A stretch of 64,000 bases of DNA from Myotis daubentonii (taxonomy: Eukaryota > Chordata > Mammalia > Chiroptera > Vespertilionidae), in NCBI RefSeq assembly GCF_963259705.1, contig NC_081861.1, positions 71,591,623 through 71,655,622 of the forward strand. The letters run 5' to 3'. The notes under the pieces were generated by a model. That model did not search any database. It saw only the letters and a list, made by a program, of their open reading frames with translations, and was not told the DNA's origin. Shown here in pieces: positions 39,997-50,297 of this stretch. How positions within the stretch are numbered: position 1 is the stretch's first letter; each line of letters starts with the position of its first letter. The position numbers and the translations under genes are program-made.

Positions 39997-42449
39997 CTAT
40001 GACTCTGGCTCTATATTTGTTCATCAGTTTATGTTGTTCATTATATTCCACAAATGAGTGAGATCATGTGATATTTATCTTTCTCCAACTGGCTTATTTC
40101 ACTTAGCATAAGGTTCTACAGATCCATCCATGCTGTTACAATTGGTAAGAGTTCTTTCTTTTTGCAGCAGCATGGTATTCCATTGGGTAGATGTACCACT
40201 GTTTTTTAATCCACTCATCTGCTGATGGGCACTTAGGCTGTTTTCAAATCTTAGCTATTGTAAATTGTGCTGCTATGAGCATAGGGGTGCACATATCCTT
40301 TCTGAATGGTGTTTCTGAATCCTTGAGATATATTCCTAGAAGTGGGATTGCTAGGTCAAATTGGTGTTCCATGTTTAATTTTTTGAGGAAACTTCATACT
40401 GTGTTTCACAGTGGCTGCACCAGTCTGTATTCCCACCAGCAGTGTGCAAGGGTTCCTTTTTCTCCAAATCTTGGCCAGCACTTGACCTTTGTTGAATTGT
40501 TGATGATAGCCATTTTGACAGGAGTGAGATGATACCTCATTGTTGTTTTGATTTGCATCTCCCAGATGATTTGTGACCTTGACCATGTTTTCATATGTCT
40601 CTTGGCCTTTTGTATGTCAACTTCGGAAAATTGTCTATTTAGGTCTTTTGCCCATTTTCATCTTCCTTTTGTTACTTTGTATGAGTTCCCTGTAAATTTT
40701 GGAGATTAAACCCTTATCGGAGATAACATTTGTAAATATGTTCTCTCATGTAATGGGCTTTCTTGTTGTTTTGTTGATGGTTTCTTTTGCTGTGCAGAAG
40801 CTTTTTATTTGATGTAGTCCCATTTGTTTATTTTCTCTTTAGTTTCCATTGCTCTAGGAGCTATATCGGTAAAGATATTGCTATGACATATGTCTGATAT
40901 TTTGTTGCCTACATATTCTTCTAAGATTTCTATGGTTTTCCATCTTACGTTTAAGTCCTTATCCATTTTGAGTTGATTTTTGTGTATGGTGTAAGTTGGT
41001 GGTCTAGTTTCATATTTTTGCATGTATCTGTCCAATTCTCCCAACACCATTAATTGAAGAGACTGTCTGGACTCCATTGTATGTTCTTGCCTCCTTTGTC
41101 AAATATTAATTGAGCATAATAGCTTGGGTCAATTTCTGGGTTCTCTTTTCTGTTCCATTGGTCTATAAGTCTGTTGTGCCAGTACCAGGCAGTTTTGAGA
41201 ACAGTGGCCTTGTAATATAGCTTGAAATCTGGTAATGTGATCCCTCCAACTTAGTTCTTTCTCAGAAATGTTGCGGCTATTGTGCTTTGTTTTTTTTTTA
41301 TTCCATATGAATTTTTAGAGAGTTTGTTCTAGGTCTGTGAAATATTCTGTTGGTATCTTAATGGGGATTGCATTGAATCTATAGATGGCTTTGAGTAGTA
41401 TGGACATTTTAGTGATGTTGATTCTACCAATCCATGAACGCAATATATTCTTCCATTTGTTTATATACTCCCCTTTTTCTTTTTCCAAAGTCCTGTAGTT
41501 TTGAGTATAGGTCTTTTACCTCCTTAGTTAAGTTAGGTATCTTAATTTTTTATTGCAATTGTAAACCGAATTGTTTTTCTTTTTTAGTTTCTCTTTCTGT
41601 GAGTTCATTATTGGTGTATAAAAAAAACCCTTAGATTTCTGGTTGTTAATTTTATATCCTGCTACATTGCTGAATTCATTTATTAAGTTTAGTAGTTTTT
41701 CGATGGAGTCTTTAGGATTTTCGATGTATAATTTCATGTCATCTGTGAATAATGACAGTTTTACATCTTCTTTTCCAATATGGATACCTTTTATTTCTTC
41801 TTCTTGTCTGATTGTTATGGCTAGCACTTCCAGTACTATGTTCAGTAAGAGTGATGAAAGTGGGCATCCCTGACTTATTCCTGTTCTTAGGGGAAAGCAT
41901 TTTAGTTTTCGTCCATTGAGTATGATGTTGGCTGTAGGTTTGTCATATAAGGCTTTTATTATGTTGAGGTGTTATCCCTCTATTCGCACTTTGCTGAGAG
42001 TTTTTATCAGGAAAGGATTTTGGATGTTGTCAAATGCTTTTTCTGCATCAATTGATATGATTATGTGAATTTTGTCTCTCAATTTGTTAATATGATATAT
42101 AACATTTATTAATTTGAAGATACTGTACCAGGATAAATTCCACTTGGTCATGATGTATGATCTTTCTAATGTAATGCTTTATCCATTTTGCTAGAATTTT
42201 GCCAAGGATATTAGCATCTATATTCATCAGGGACATTAGCCTGTAATTATCTTTCTTTTTAGTGTCTTTATATACTTTTGGTATTAGGGTAGTGCTGGCT
42301 TCATAGAAAGAGCTTGAAAGTGTGCCTTCCTCTTGATTTTTTTTTTGAATAGTCTGAAAGGATAGCTTTTAGTTCTTCTTTGCATGTTTGGAAAAACCCC
42401 TATGAAGCCACCTGGTCCAGGGGTTTTGCTTACAGGATTTTTTTTTTCA

Positions 42450-42671
42450 TTTTTTTAAAATACATTTTTATTGATTTTTTACAGAGAAGAAGGGAGAGAG
42501 ATAGAGAGTTAGAAACATCGATGAGAGAAAAACATTGATCAGCTGCCTCCTGCACATCTCCTACTGGGGATGTGCCCGCAACCCTGGTACATGCCCTTGA
42601 CCGGAATCGAACCTGGGACCCTTCAGTCCGCAGGCCGAAGCTCTATCCACTGAGCCAAACCGGTTTCGGCG
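42450..42671 (-). mobile_element. VES SINE in L1 copy B
   Basis: AAATACATTTTTATTGATTT on the left, head ending GAGCCAAACCGGTTTCGG on the right. The left T-rich flank hides the exact duplication. Confidence 0.93.
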
Positions 42672-42821
42672 GAAATTTTTTTATTACTGTTTCAATTTCA
42701 TCAGTAGCTATTGGCCTATTCTAGTTTTTTTATTCTTCCTTATTGATTTTTGGAAACATATTTTTTTAGGAATGTGTTCATTTCATCAAGGTTGTCCAGT
42801 TTTTTGGAATTCAGTTTGTAG

Positions 42822-42826
<5 letters not shown>

Positions 42827-42883
<57 letters not shown>
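42827..42883. repeat. (TA)n microsatellite
   Basis: About 28 perfect TA units within the decayed L1 ORF2. Confidence 0.98.
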
Positions 42884-42885
<2 letters not shown>

Positions 42886-44814
42886 CTTTGTATGTCTGTG
42901 GGGTCAGTTGTTACTTCACCTCTTTAATTTCTGATTTTCTTTTTTATTTGGTTCCTCTCTGTTTCTTGGTGAGCCTGGCTAGAGGTTCATCAATCTTGTT
43001 TATCCTTACAAAGAATCAGCTCTTGGTTTTATTGATCTTTTATATTGTTTTATTGTTGTTGTTGTTCTCTATGTCATTTATTTCCACTCTGATCTTTATT
43101 ATTCCCTTCCTTCTGCTTACTGTGAGCTTTTCATGTTACTCTCTTTCTAATTCTTTAAGTTGTAGGATTAGATAATTTATTACTATTTTTTCTTGTTTCT
43201 TGAGGTAAGCCTGTAGAGCTATGAACTTCCCTCTCAGGACTTCTTTCATTGTGTCCATAGATTTTGGATTGGTGTATATTCATTGTCATTTTTTTTTCCA
43301 GGATGCTTTTTATTTCTTCTTTGATCTCTTTGGTAACCCAGTTATGTTTAATAGCATGCTATTTAGTCTCCAAGTGTTTGATTTTTTTCATTGTTTTTAT
43401 TGTAGTTGATTTCTAATTTTATGCCATTGTGATCTGAGAAAATGCATGATATGATTTCTACCTTCTTGAATTTGAAGAAACTTTGCCTGTGTCCTACTAT
43501 GTGGTCTATCTTTGAAAATGTCCCATGTGCACTTGAGAAGAATGTATATTCTGTAGCTTTGTGGTGAAATATTCTGAAGATGTCAATTAGTCCCATCTTA
43601 TCTAGTAAGTCATTTAGGATTGCTGTTCTTTTGCTGATTTTTTGTTTAGATGATTTATCCATTTTTTTCAGTAGGGTATTAAAGTATTCTAATATTATTG
43701 TATTGTTGTCAATCTTTCCCTTGATACCTTCCATCACTGTGCAGGTCAGGCAGTTCTTCAAGGCTGCTCCTATGGGCTTAGCTGCTCATGGCTGTAGACT
43801 TAGATCTAGAATCCCATGCTGTCAGCAACCCTGTGGACTTCCTTTCCACAGTCAGATGTTACATCTGTCCCCAAGTGATGCATACTTGGTGCTGTGCAGC
43901 TTCCTTCTGACCCTCTCTGCTTGGTGGTCTCGCAAGTTTCTCCAGCCCAGATCCCTGATCCTACCATTCTCCAGGCATCCACTGCCCTTCCAGGCTGCAA
44001 ATTATCTCACCAGCTATGTCTACTTTGCCAATGCTGGGTGGATGTTATCTGATTTAGGTGCTCCTTCTACCTGCTCCAGGATAAAGGTCGGGACATGTGT
44101 GCCTATTTGGCTGCCATTTTTTCTTCCTTATTCTCAGTCTCTTATTGGACCTGAGGAACCTCATAGCATGGGGCAAGGGGTCTTCCAATAGGACGGGCCA
44201 ACTCTCTTTTCCCCATGCAAAAACTGCCTGGATAGCAAAGTTCTGCCTCAGAAAGATAACCTCTGCAGTGTGAGGGAATGACTCAGTACAGGAAACCAGG
44301 GTGGCAGCCTTCCAAGGTCTAACTCAAATATCCCCAAACCTGGTTTCTGCTCACACAGCTCCAATCAACTCTTCCCTCCCTCTTCTGGAGCTCAGGGAGG
44401 GTGGCTGCACCTGAAATTTTGTGCATTCGCCCTTTAAGAGGGTGCCTGCATTTCCAGCTGTCTCTCCCTGGCAGATAGCAACCCTGCTGCTTTTTGTAGC
44501 CAGATGTTATGTGGGCACCTTTCTCAGTTCTGGTGCTCTCTGCTGGGGATCCCAGCTTGGGGTTTAAACTCCAGAGTTCTCAGTGGCAACCCCCGCAGTT
44601 AAGATACCTCTCTGGAACTTCAGCTGCTGTCAGTGGGAGCCCTGCTAGCTGTTTTGCACCTTTGCTCTTTCTGCCAGTCTCTATGTGTGTGGTCTCCAAT
44701 TTCCATCCTTAGTTAACAGGATTCTCTTCAGCTATTCTAGTTGATTATTCAGAATGTGGGTTTTTTGTTGTTGTTCATTTGTTTGTTTGTATTTTATTTG
44801 TACTTCTTGTTTGA

Positions 44815-45040
44815 TCCTGAGAGCATGTCTGTAAAGCATCCACTTTCATACTCTGCTGTCCTATATAATCTTTCGTGTGGCCCCTACTTGATTTCTAATG
44901 CTTTAAAGAAACTTCCAATTTATTCTTTTGAACAATTTTCTCAATCTATTGAGATCTTACTCCCACGTGTATCCTCTTTTTGGTTCTAATAAATTTTTAG
45001 AAAAATTTTCTACAGTTTGATGTTCTTACATCGACAGCAC
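44815..45040 (+). mobile_element. Possible LTR 3' part (family C)
   Basis: ATTGAGATCTTACTCCCACG, TTCTAATAAATTTTTAG and TTTTCTACAGTTTGATG appear in the same order as TTTGAGATCTTGGTTCCCA, AAAATAAATTCTTAA and TTTCCTACAGTTTGAGTG at about 62,982-63,057. This suggests the R/U5 of one LTR family. The 5' border is not visible. Confidence 0.5.
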
Positions 45041-45439
45041 AAAAACCCCATCTGGAGAAAATTAGATAAATGTTTTGATTTATGTTTACTCTTCTTGGTA
45101 ACCTGTAACTTAAAAGCAATTATGTAAAATTAACAATGTTTAATATTATTAATAAAATAAAAACATTTTATGTTATGTATTAAGGAAGTGAGAGAAGAAT
45201 GGAAACAGACTTTTTAATAAAATGTATATTCATAAATAAATAAGGAGGAAAAGCTCATGAGAGCTTCAGTCTTCTGTACCAGATCACATGGCCATAGATG
45301 TTATTTGTAACTACCTTCTTCTAGTACCCATTTTAATTTCCTGGAGTGCCAGAGCTGTTATTATTCCTACCTGAATTGTGTTATTTTAGTTTCACATTGA
45401 CCTTAATCACAGGGTGTGACACTACTGAGATAAACCATA
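45041..45439. other. Unassigned DNA, perhaps end of the ERV fossil
   Basis: AT-rich, then sequence that may be the decayed 3' end of the minus-strand pol. No clear motif. Confidence 0.4.
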
Positions 45440-45690
45440 AGAAAACTCCCGATTTCCAGACATATTCTTCCTTATCTTCATTGTTGAATAGCATTTCAAT
45501 ATCCTCCTGTTTGTCACAAGCATCCCAGCCCACACAGTAACTCTCTTATTTGCCTATTGACTCAGAGACATGAGAATTTCAAAATGGCTAGGAGACAGTC
45601 TTAACATCCAGTTCAATAAAATTGTTGTGTCGCCTTGTGGAAGCGCTCCTCCTTTTGGAACTAAGACCAGCAGATCATAAGGTCACAGGA
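45440..45690 (-). pseudogene. ERV dUTPase-like fragment
   Basis: Read on the minus strand from about 45,680, a frame shows LLVLVPKGGALPQGDTT, then LLNWMLRLSPSHFEILM, a stop, and ANKRVTVWAGML. Spacing and residues (GDT, LNW, the GxxxxAG-type turn) fit the N-terminal half of a dUTPase-like or related C-terminal pol domain. The active-site Asp motif is not clearly seen. Stops make it non-functional. Confidence 0.6.
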
Positions 45691-45814
45691 ACAGGAAGCC
45701 AAAAGAATACTAGTCCAACACTTAGAGTAATAGTAAGTAGGAACATTCCCTTTTCCCCCTCTTTTCATGGTTCCTGGACCCTGAATCCTAACTATGAGGA
45801 AAATAGTAGTTGAT

Positions 45815-46393
45815 TCAGAAAATATATATTTATGTGTCTTATAATAATATTTTGATAAATGATGGACCACATATATGATGGTGGTCCCATAAGATTTTAA
45901 TGTAGGTGAAAAAATCTTATCACCTAGTGATGTTGTAGCTGTCACAATGACATAACACAAAGCATTACTCAATTGTTTCTGGTAATCTTGATGTAAATAA
46001 GCACACTGTGCTGGCAGCTGTATAAAATTACACTAGTAGGCAATACCATCTAGATTTGTGTAAGTACATTCTATGATATTTGTGTAATGATGAAATCACC
46101 CAAGTATGCATTTCTCAGAATGTATCCCTGTCATTAAATGATACATGACTGGCCCTAACCAGTTTGGCTCAGTGGATAGAGTGTCGGCCTGCGGACCGAA
46201 AGGTCCCAGGTTCAATTCTGGTCAAGGGCATGTACCTTGGTTGCGGGCACATCTCTAGTAAGAGGTGTGCAGGAGGCTGCTGATCGATGTTTCTCTCTCA
46301 TCAATGTTTCTGACTCTCTATCCCTCTCCCTTCCTCTCTGTAAAAGAATCAATAAAATATATATGTTTTTTTAAAAAAATGATGCATGACTGT
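45815..46393. mobile_element. DNA-transposon fossil, split by a VES SINE
   Basis: ATGATGGTGGTCCCATAAGATTTTAATG at the left and TACCATCTAGATTTGTGTAAGTACATTCTATGATATTTGTG, then GTCATTAAATGATACATGACTG at the right, match a widespread mammalian DNA-transposon fossil (possibly Tigger/mariner-related). The last bases, TGCATGACTGTAC, lie after the SINE. Confidence 0.55.
46151..46378 (+). mobile_element. VES SINE in the transposon fossil
   Basis: Head GGCCCTAACCAGTTTGGCTC, box-B-like GGTTCAATTCTGG, tail AGAATCAATAAAATATATATG. The duplication is AATGATACATGACT (46,137) and AATGATGCATGACT (after 46,378), 13 of 14. Confidence 0.95.
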
Positions 46394-46780
46394 ACAGCTT
46401 TCTGGATAACTTTGCTCCTGCTTGGCAAACTATGGCTACCTAATTGGCTCAGTAACTGAGATTTTAATAGGCCCTTCCATGGTTCTATGAAACCAGCACT
46501 TTGGGATGGTGGTGAACATGGTTAGAACAGTGAATTTCATGAGCATTGTTTTATTGCCACTCTTCTCCTGCTGTGGGGCTTTCAGCCACAAAGGTAATGA
46601 TGCTCAGGTTTCCTGGGAGTCCTGAGGGCATGTTCATGAGCCCATTGTACAGTGACAGACATGGCTAGGGAAAGAGGCTGGCTGACTCACAGAACAGCTC
46701 ATCCCATCCACGTGATTATTAAAATCCTCCTCTTCTGAGGTCATTCTTTAGTGAACATTCACATAGGAAACACATATTTT

Positions 46781-46999
46781 TCTTAAATATATTTGTATTG
46801 ATTTTAGAGAGGAAGGGAGAGGGAAAGAGAGATAGAAACATCAATGATGAGAGAGAATCATTGATCAGCTGCTCCCTGCATGCCCCCCACCAGGGATTGA
46901 GCCTGCGACCCAAGCATGTGCCCTGACTGGCAATCAAACCATGGCCTCCTGTTTCATAAGTTGGCACTCAACCACTTAGCCATGCTGGCTGGGCAGGAC
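46781..46999 (-). mobile_element. tRNA-derived VES-like SINE
   Basis: TTAAATATATTTGTATTGATT on the left, head end CTTAGCCATGCTGGCTGGGC on the right; duplication ACACATATTTT at 46,770 and 47,000. Confidence 0.9.
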
Positions 47000-47009
47000 A
47001 CACATATTT

Positions 47010-47910
47010 TAACATTTCCTGTGCATTCATAAAATATCTTTCTCTAATTTCCTTTTTATCAATTTTCTAGTCATATTCCTTCTAAGTCCCTGACCATTCA
47101 GCCAAAATATTAGCCACAGCACATGAGTCAGTATATACTTGCATCTATGGCCATTTGTTTTCCAAGCAAAGTACATAACCACATGCACTGCTTCAAAGTT
47201 CTGCCCACTGGGTGTTTCTCTTTACCATGGTCTTTCAGTGGAACTTGGCAACACTCCTATATGGCCCCATTCCTCACCAGAGCTACCATGACTGTTTCTG
47301 ATGACCAGGAGATTCAAGAAGAGAAAGGTTCTTGCTCTGGACAGGCTTCTTTGGACCTGTTGGAATTCTGTGCCTTTATTCAGAGCTCTAGAGATGACTG
47401 GTAAGCCTAGATCTTTCCAATCCTGCTGTGGGGCTTTCAGCCACAAGATTAATGATGCTCAGGTTTCCTGGGAGTCCTGAGGACATGTCCTTCATGCATA
47501 CAGGCCCTGCCATCTTGACTGCAAGCTGTTGTACTATCATCAGAGTCCCTGTACTGTTCTTTTTCAAGGCTGTAGCTCACACCACTTTTCTAAATGAGAA
47601 TTCCTGCTGCTTAAGACTTTTGTCTCCTTGGAAATGTTTTTCCAAGAGCATAATGTACATTAAAGTATTTGAGTTGACACACAGAAAAAGAAGTTGTGGT
47701 GATACAACTGCCCACTTTTGGGTGGTGTCTGCATATCATGTAAATAAGCCCTGAGTCTTTTTGTTTTAAATCTTTGTTAAGTGCTTGTACAAAACTCTCC
47801 ATGAAGTCCTAAGTGCAGGCTGAGTGAGAGAAGGCAATGTCACAGGAGTGAGGACAATGAGCATTTTAACCACATATTCCTGCAACTGACTTGTGCCCTT
47901 AGGGCCTACT
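47010..47910 (-). pseudogene. ERV pol: RNase H and preceding segment
   Basis: On the minus strand DLAQVGPKGTSQLQEYV begins near 47,915. Further left, TQWAEL (second catalytic Glu) appears near 47,205 and VYTDSCAVANILAEWSG (third catalytic Asp) near 47,120. Stops lie between and beside these, and frames shift. The order and motifs identify retroviral RNase H. Confidence 0.75.
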
Positions 47911-47919
47911 TGGGCCAAA

Positions 47920-47948
47920 TCATATGTGTGTGTGTGTGTGTGTGTGTG
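47920..47948. repeat. (TG)n microsatellite
   Basis: About 13 TG units; the HeliBat at 47,949 is inserted at its end. Confidence 0.96.
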
Positions 47949-48508
47949 TATTATATAATAAAGAACTAATATGAAAATGGTCATCATGCCCTCAAGCCTT
48001 CACACCCTCATGCCATCATGCCTTAACAGTTCAGACACTCAACACTGGGGAAAGAGAAATGGGGACCAGCTAGGCACAAATGAGCTCACAAGAGAGGAAT
48101 GGGGACCAGCCAGGTTGCGGCCCAGGAGAGGGACAAGCCGCCTGCCCCATGGTCCTGGGTGCCAGTGGCTGTGGCTGCAGCCCAGGAGAAGCCACCTGCC
48201 CATGGTCCCCTGCAGCTGTGGCTGGCCCAGGTGAACCCGGCCCGGGTCCTGGGTGCCTGTGGCCAGCCAGAGTGAGGGGATCCTGGATCCTGGGTGTGAG
48301 GTGAGGCAGAGGTGGTTAGGGGCAATCAGGCAGTCAGGCAGAGGGGTTAAGGGTGATCAGGCAGGCAGGCAGGCGAGCGGTTAGGAGTCAGCAGTCCTGG
48401 ATTGAGAGAGGCAGTCGGACATCCCCCAAGGGGTCCCAGATTGGAGAGGGTGCAGGCCAGGCTGAGAGACCCCCTCCAATGCACTAATTTCATGCACCAG
48501 GCCTCTAG
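47949..48508 (+). mobile_element. HeliBat Helitron, 560 bp
   Basis: 5' end TATTATATAATAAAGAAC (altered first bases), 3' hairpin GCACTAATTTCATGCACCAGGCCTCTAG. The GC-rich middle has repeats of GGGGACCAGC, GTCCTGGGTGCC and GCAGGCAGGCAG. Frames inside are composition shadows. Confidence 0.9.
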
Positions 48509-48518
48509 TATATATATA

Positions 48519-49250
48519 TGTTATCGATGGAAATGGGAAATTACTTTCCCCACTGAGTGCTAGTGATGGGATCCTTACGATACCTTGAGAAAAAGAATTT
48601 CCTGAGACTTGCACAGGAGTATCAGTGTTTTTTATTTGCATGGAATTATATCCCTGGATTTCCAAAGTCCCATTTCCCTAATTCAGTCCTAGAAGTATAG
48701 CTGAGGATTTAGTAGAGATAAAAGCAAAGCCAGTGTCTAGAGGTTCAGTTCCATGATGGAATTGGGTCTGGTTTAACATTAGGCTAGTTGCAGTCCACTA
48801 GTCCATTGTGTGTGGTCCACATGCATGGCTGTGAGCTATGTGGGCAAATGCAGGGGAGCCAAGAGAATTCCCCCTTGAAATAAGAGTCCCATGAGAACCA
48901 AGAGTGACCAAGAGCAACCTAAGAGACCAAGAGACTGAACTTCTTTGTTTAGGGGATCAAATATTCCAAATCTTCCCATGCTTGAAGTGGCCACTCTTAC
49001 TCTGGCCAATGACCTGTTCTCAGATGTGACTGACAAACAAGTGCCTTCCCTATGTCACCTAGACTTTCCTGGGCATGCATCTATTCTCCCTGGTCCAGTC
49101 ACTTTCCCCAAGGATCTATGAGAAATAGACCAGTGTCTCCCTGGGGGCTGTTAAACTGTAGCTTCTTGGCAAAGCTGTCCAGGGGACATGCCTATGCTAT
49201 TTGGCCTTTCCATTGCTCCTTTCCTGTTATTTATAACTAGGTTAATTACA
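48519..49250 (-). mobile_element. Solo LTR (family D) in the ERV fossil
   Basis: On the minus strand it begins TGTAATTAACC, ends CATTTCCATCGATAACA, and carries TGCAAATAAAAAACACTG as a polyadenylation region about 110 bases before the end. The middle (CACACACAATGGACTAGTGG, CTAGACACTGGCTTTGC) matches 59,770-59,960 on the + strand. No convincing short duplication because one side is a microsatellite. Confidence 0.62.
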
Positions 49251-49818
49251 ACAGTGTCATATATACCGTTTCCATCTTATGATGGAGTGTTGTTATGCAT
49301 GCCAACTTTATGGCTTGGTGGGTAAGATAACATTTAGTTCTAGGTGGGCAACTCAGACTTCATGGTAACTTGGTGGCTCATGGTTAAACATCCAGTCTCT
49401 ACTAAGACCCAGTAGCAGAACAATAGTTGTTTCTCAAAAGGAGAGTATTAATCTGTAGATGATTGCAGGGTCTTCCTTCAAACTGTTAAAGTCCTGCACT
49501 ATAGTTTATCTAGAGGGGCCTGCCAAAGGCTTCAAACCACATCCCTATCAATTACTGACACTTAAAACACCATTGGATCTGCTGGCTCACAAGGCCCAAG
49601 TTTGAATAAAGGCTGGGACCTATTACAGAGTTTCTCTTTTTCTATGTCCCACTAAAAACTAACTGTTTTAGATCACTCAGTAAACATGCAAGAGTAACAC
49701 ACCCAGAAGAACAACATGCTTCTTTCAAAATCCAGAAGGCCACTAGGTATAGTGTCTTTTTTTATTGCAGGGAGGCCTTGAGGCAATACCTTATCTTTAT
49801 TTTAGAAGGCATACCTCT
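49251..49818 (-). pseudogene. ERV pol: RT-connection segment
   Basis: Between the LTR and the SINE, minus-strand sequence runs from the end of RT toward RNase H (a LSYPPSHKVGMHNNTPS-like stretch near 49,270-49,330), with stops. Its continuation resumes at 47,915 beyond the LTR and HeliBat. Confidence 0.6.
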
Positions 49819-50073
49819 GCCCTGGCCAATGTGGCTCAGTTGGTTGAATATAATCCTGTGCACCAAAGGTTGCTGGTTCAATTCCTAGTCAGGGTACATG
49901 CCCGGGTTGCAGGCTCAATCCCTGGTAGGGGGCATGCAGGGGGCAGTAAATCAATATTTTCTTCTCTCATTGATGTTTCACTCTCTCCCTCTCCCTCTCC
50001 CTCTCTTTCTTCCTCTCCCTCTTCCTTCCTCTCTCTCTTTAAAAATCAATACAAATATTGTAAAAAGAAAAAG
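49819..50073 (+). mobile_element. tRNA-derived SINE with expanded CT-rich region
   Basis: Head TGCCCTGGCCAATGTGGCTC, box-B-like GGTTCAATTCCTAG, then an expanded (CTCTCC)n-like stretch at 49,981-50,038 and tail AAAAATCAATACAAATATTG. The 115- and 118-codon frames over it are composition shadows. Confidence 0.88.
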
Positions 50074-50075
50074 AA

Positions 50076-50280
50076 CTATATCTCAACATTCCCCAGAGCA
50101 CTGGTCTCCTAGAAATGTCACTGAGATAAAAAATCCCTGGATTTTAGTCAGATCTATTCCCCACATTCTGACATGCAAATGTCTTACCCATAAGTCTAGA
50201 GTAGTTGCTATTTCTTCACCATTAGGTCTATTCAGCATAATGTCATCAAAGTAATATAACTGTGAATGGGAAAAGTGATC
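50076..50280 (-). pseudogene. ERV pol: RT palm fragment with YFDD
   Basis: The minus-strand frame contains YYFDDIMLNRPNGEE (the RT active site, YFDD for the usual YxDD), then LDLWVRHLHVRMWGIDLTKI and VTFLGDQC. It is open for about 70 codons but truncated on both sides: by a SINE on the left and by the young L1, whose target-site duplication starts at 50,281, on the right. Confidence 0.82.
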
Positions 50281-50297
50281 AAGATCTCTGTAAACTA

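Larger units (their letters stand above)
40042..43740 (-). pseudogene. L1 copy B ORF2, N-terminally deleted and decayed
   Basis: Open pieces on the minus strand include EN sequence at 43,363-43,761 (KGKIDNNTIILEYFNTLLKK and SSAHGTFSKIDHIVGHRQS), RT palm sequence near 41,528-41,827 ([19 protein letters not shown], where the usual FADD reads FTDD) and C-terminal sequence near 40,356-41,077 ([21 protein letters not shown]). Stops and shifts separate them. The endonuclease N-terminus with its first catalytic Asn is missing. Confidence 0.86.
39366..44770 (-). mobile_element. Old L1 (copy B) lacking ORF1
   Basis: Minus-strand L1 immediately after copy A: A-tail and 3' UTR (39,366-40,040, split by an LTR), ORF2 from 40,042 to about 43,740, then 5' UTR sequence (43,741-44,770) with CTTCCAATAGGACGGGCCAA, homologous to the 5' UTR stub of copy A. 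ORF1 and the first roughly 110 codons of ORF2 are absent at the junction near 43,740, an internal deletion. A VES SINE (42,450) and a (TA)n tract lie inside. Confidence 0.82.

Noticed and set aside
43580..44191. 203-codon plus-strand frame
   Set aside because: It runs antisense across the EN/5' UTR junction of L1 copy B; no coding relevance.
44855..44880. CCTATATAATC motif, possible HeliBat start
   Set aside because: No AAAAG continuation, GC-rich body, hairpin or CTAG end follows.
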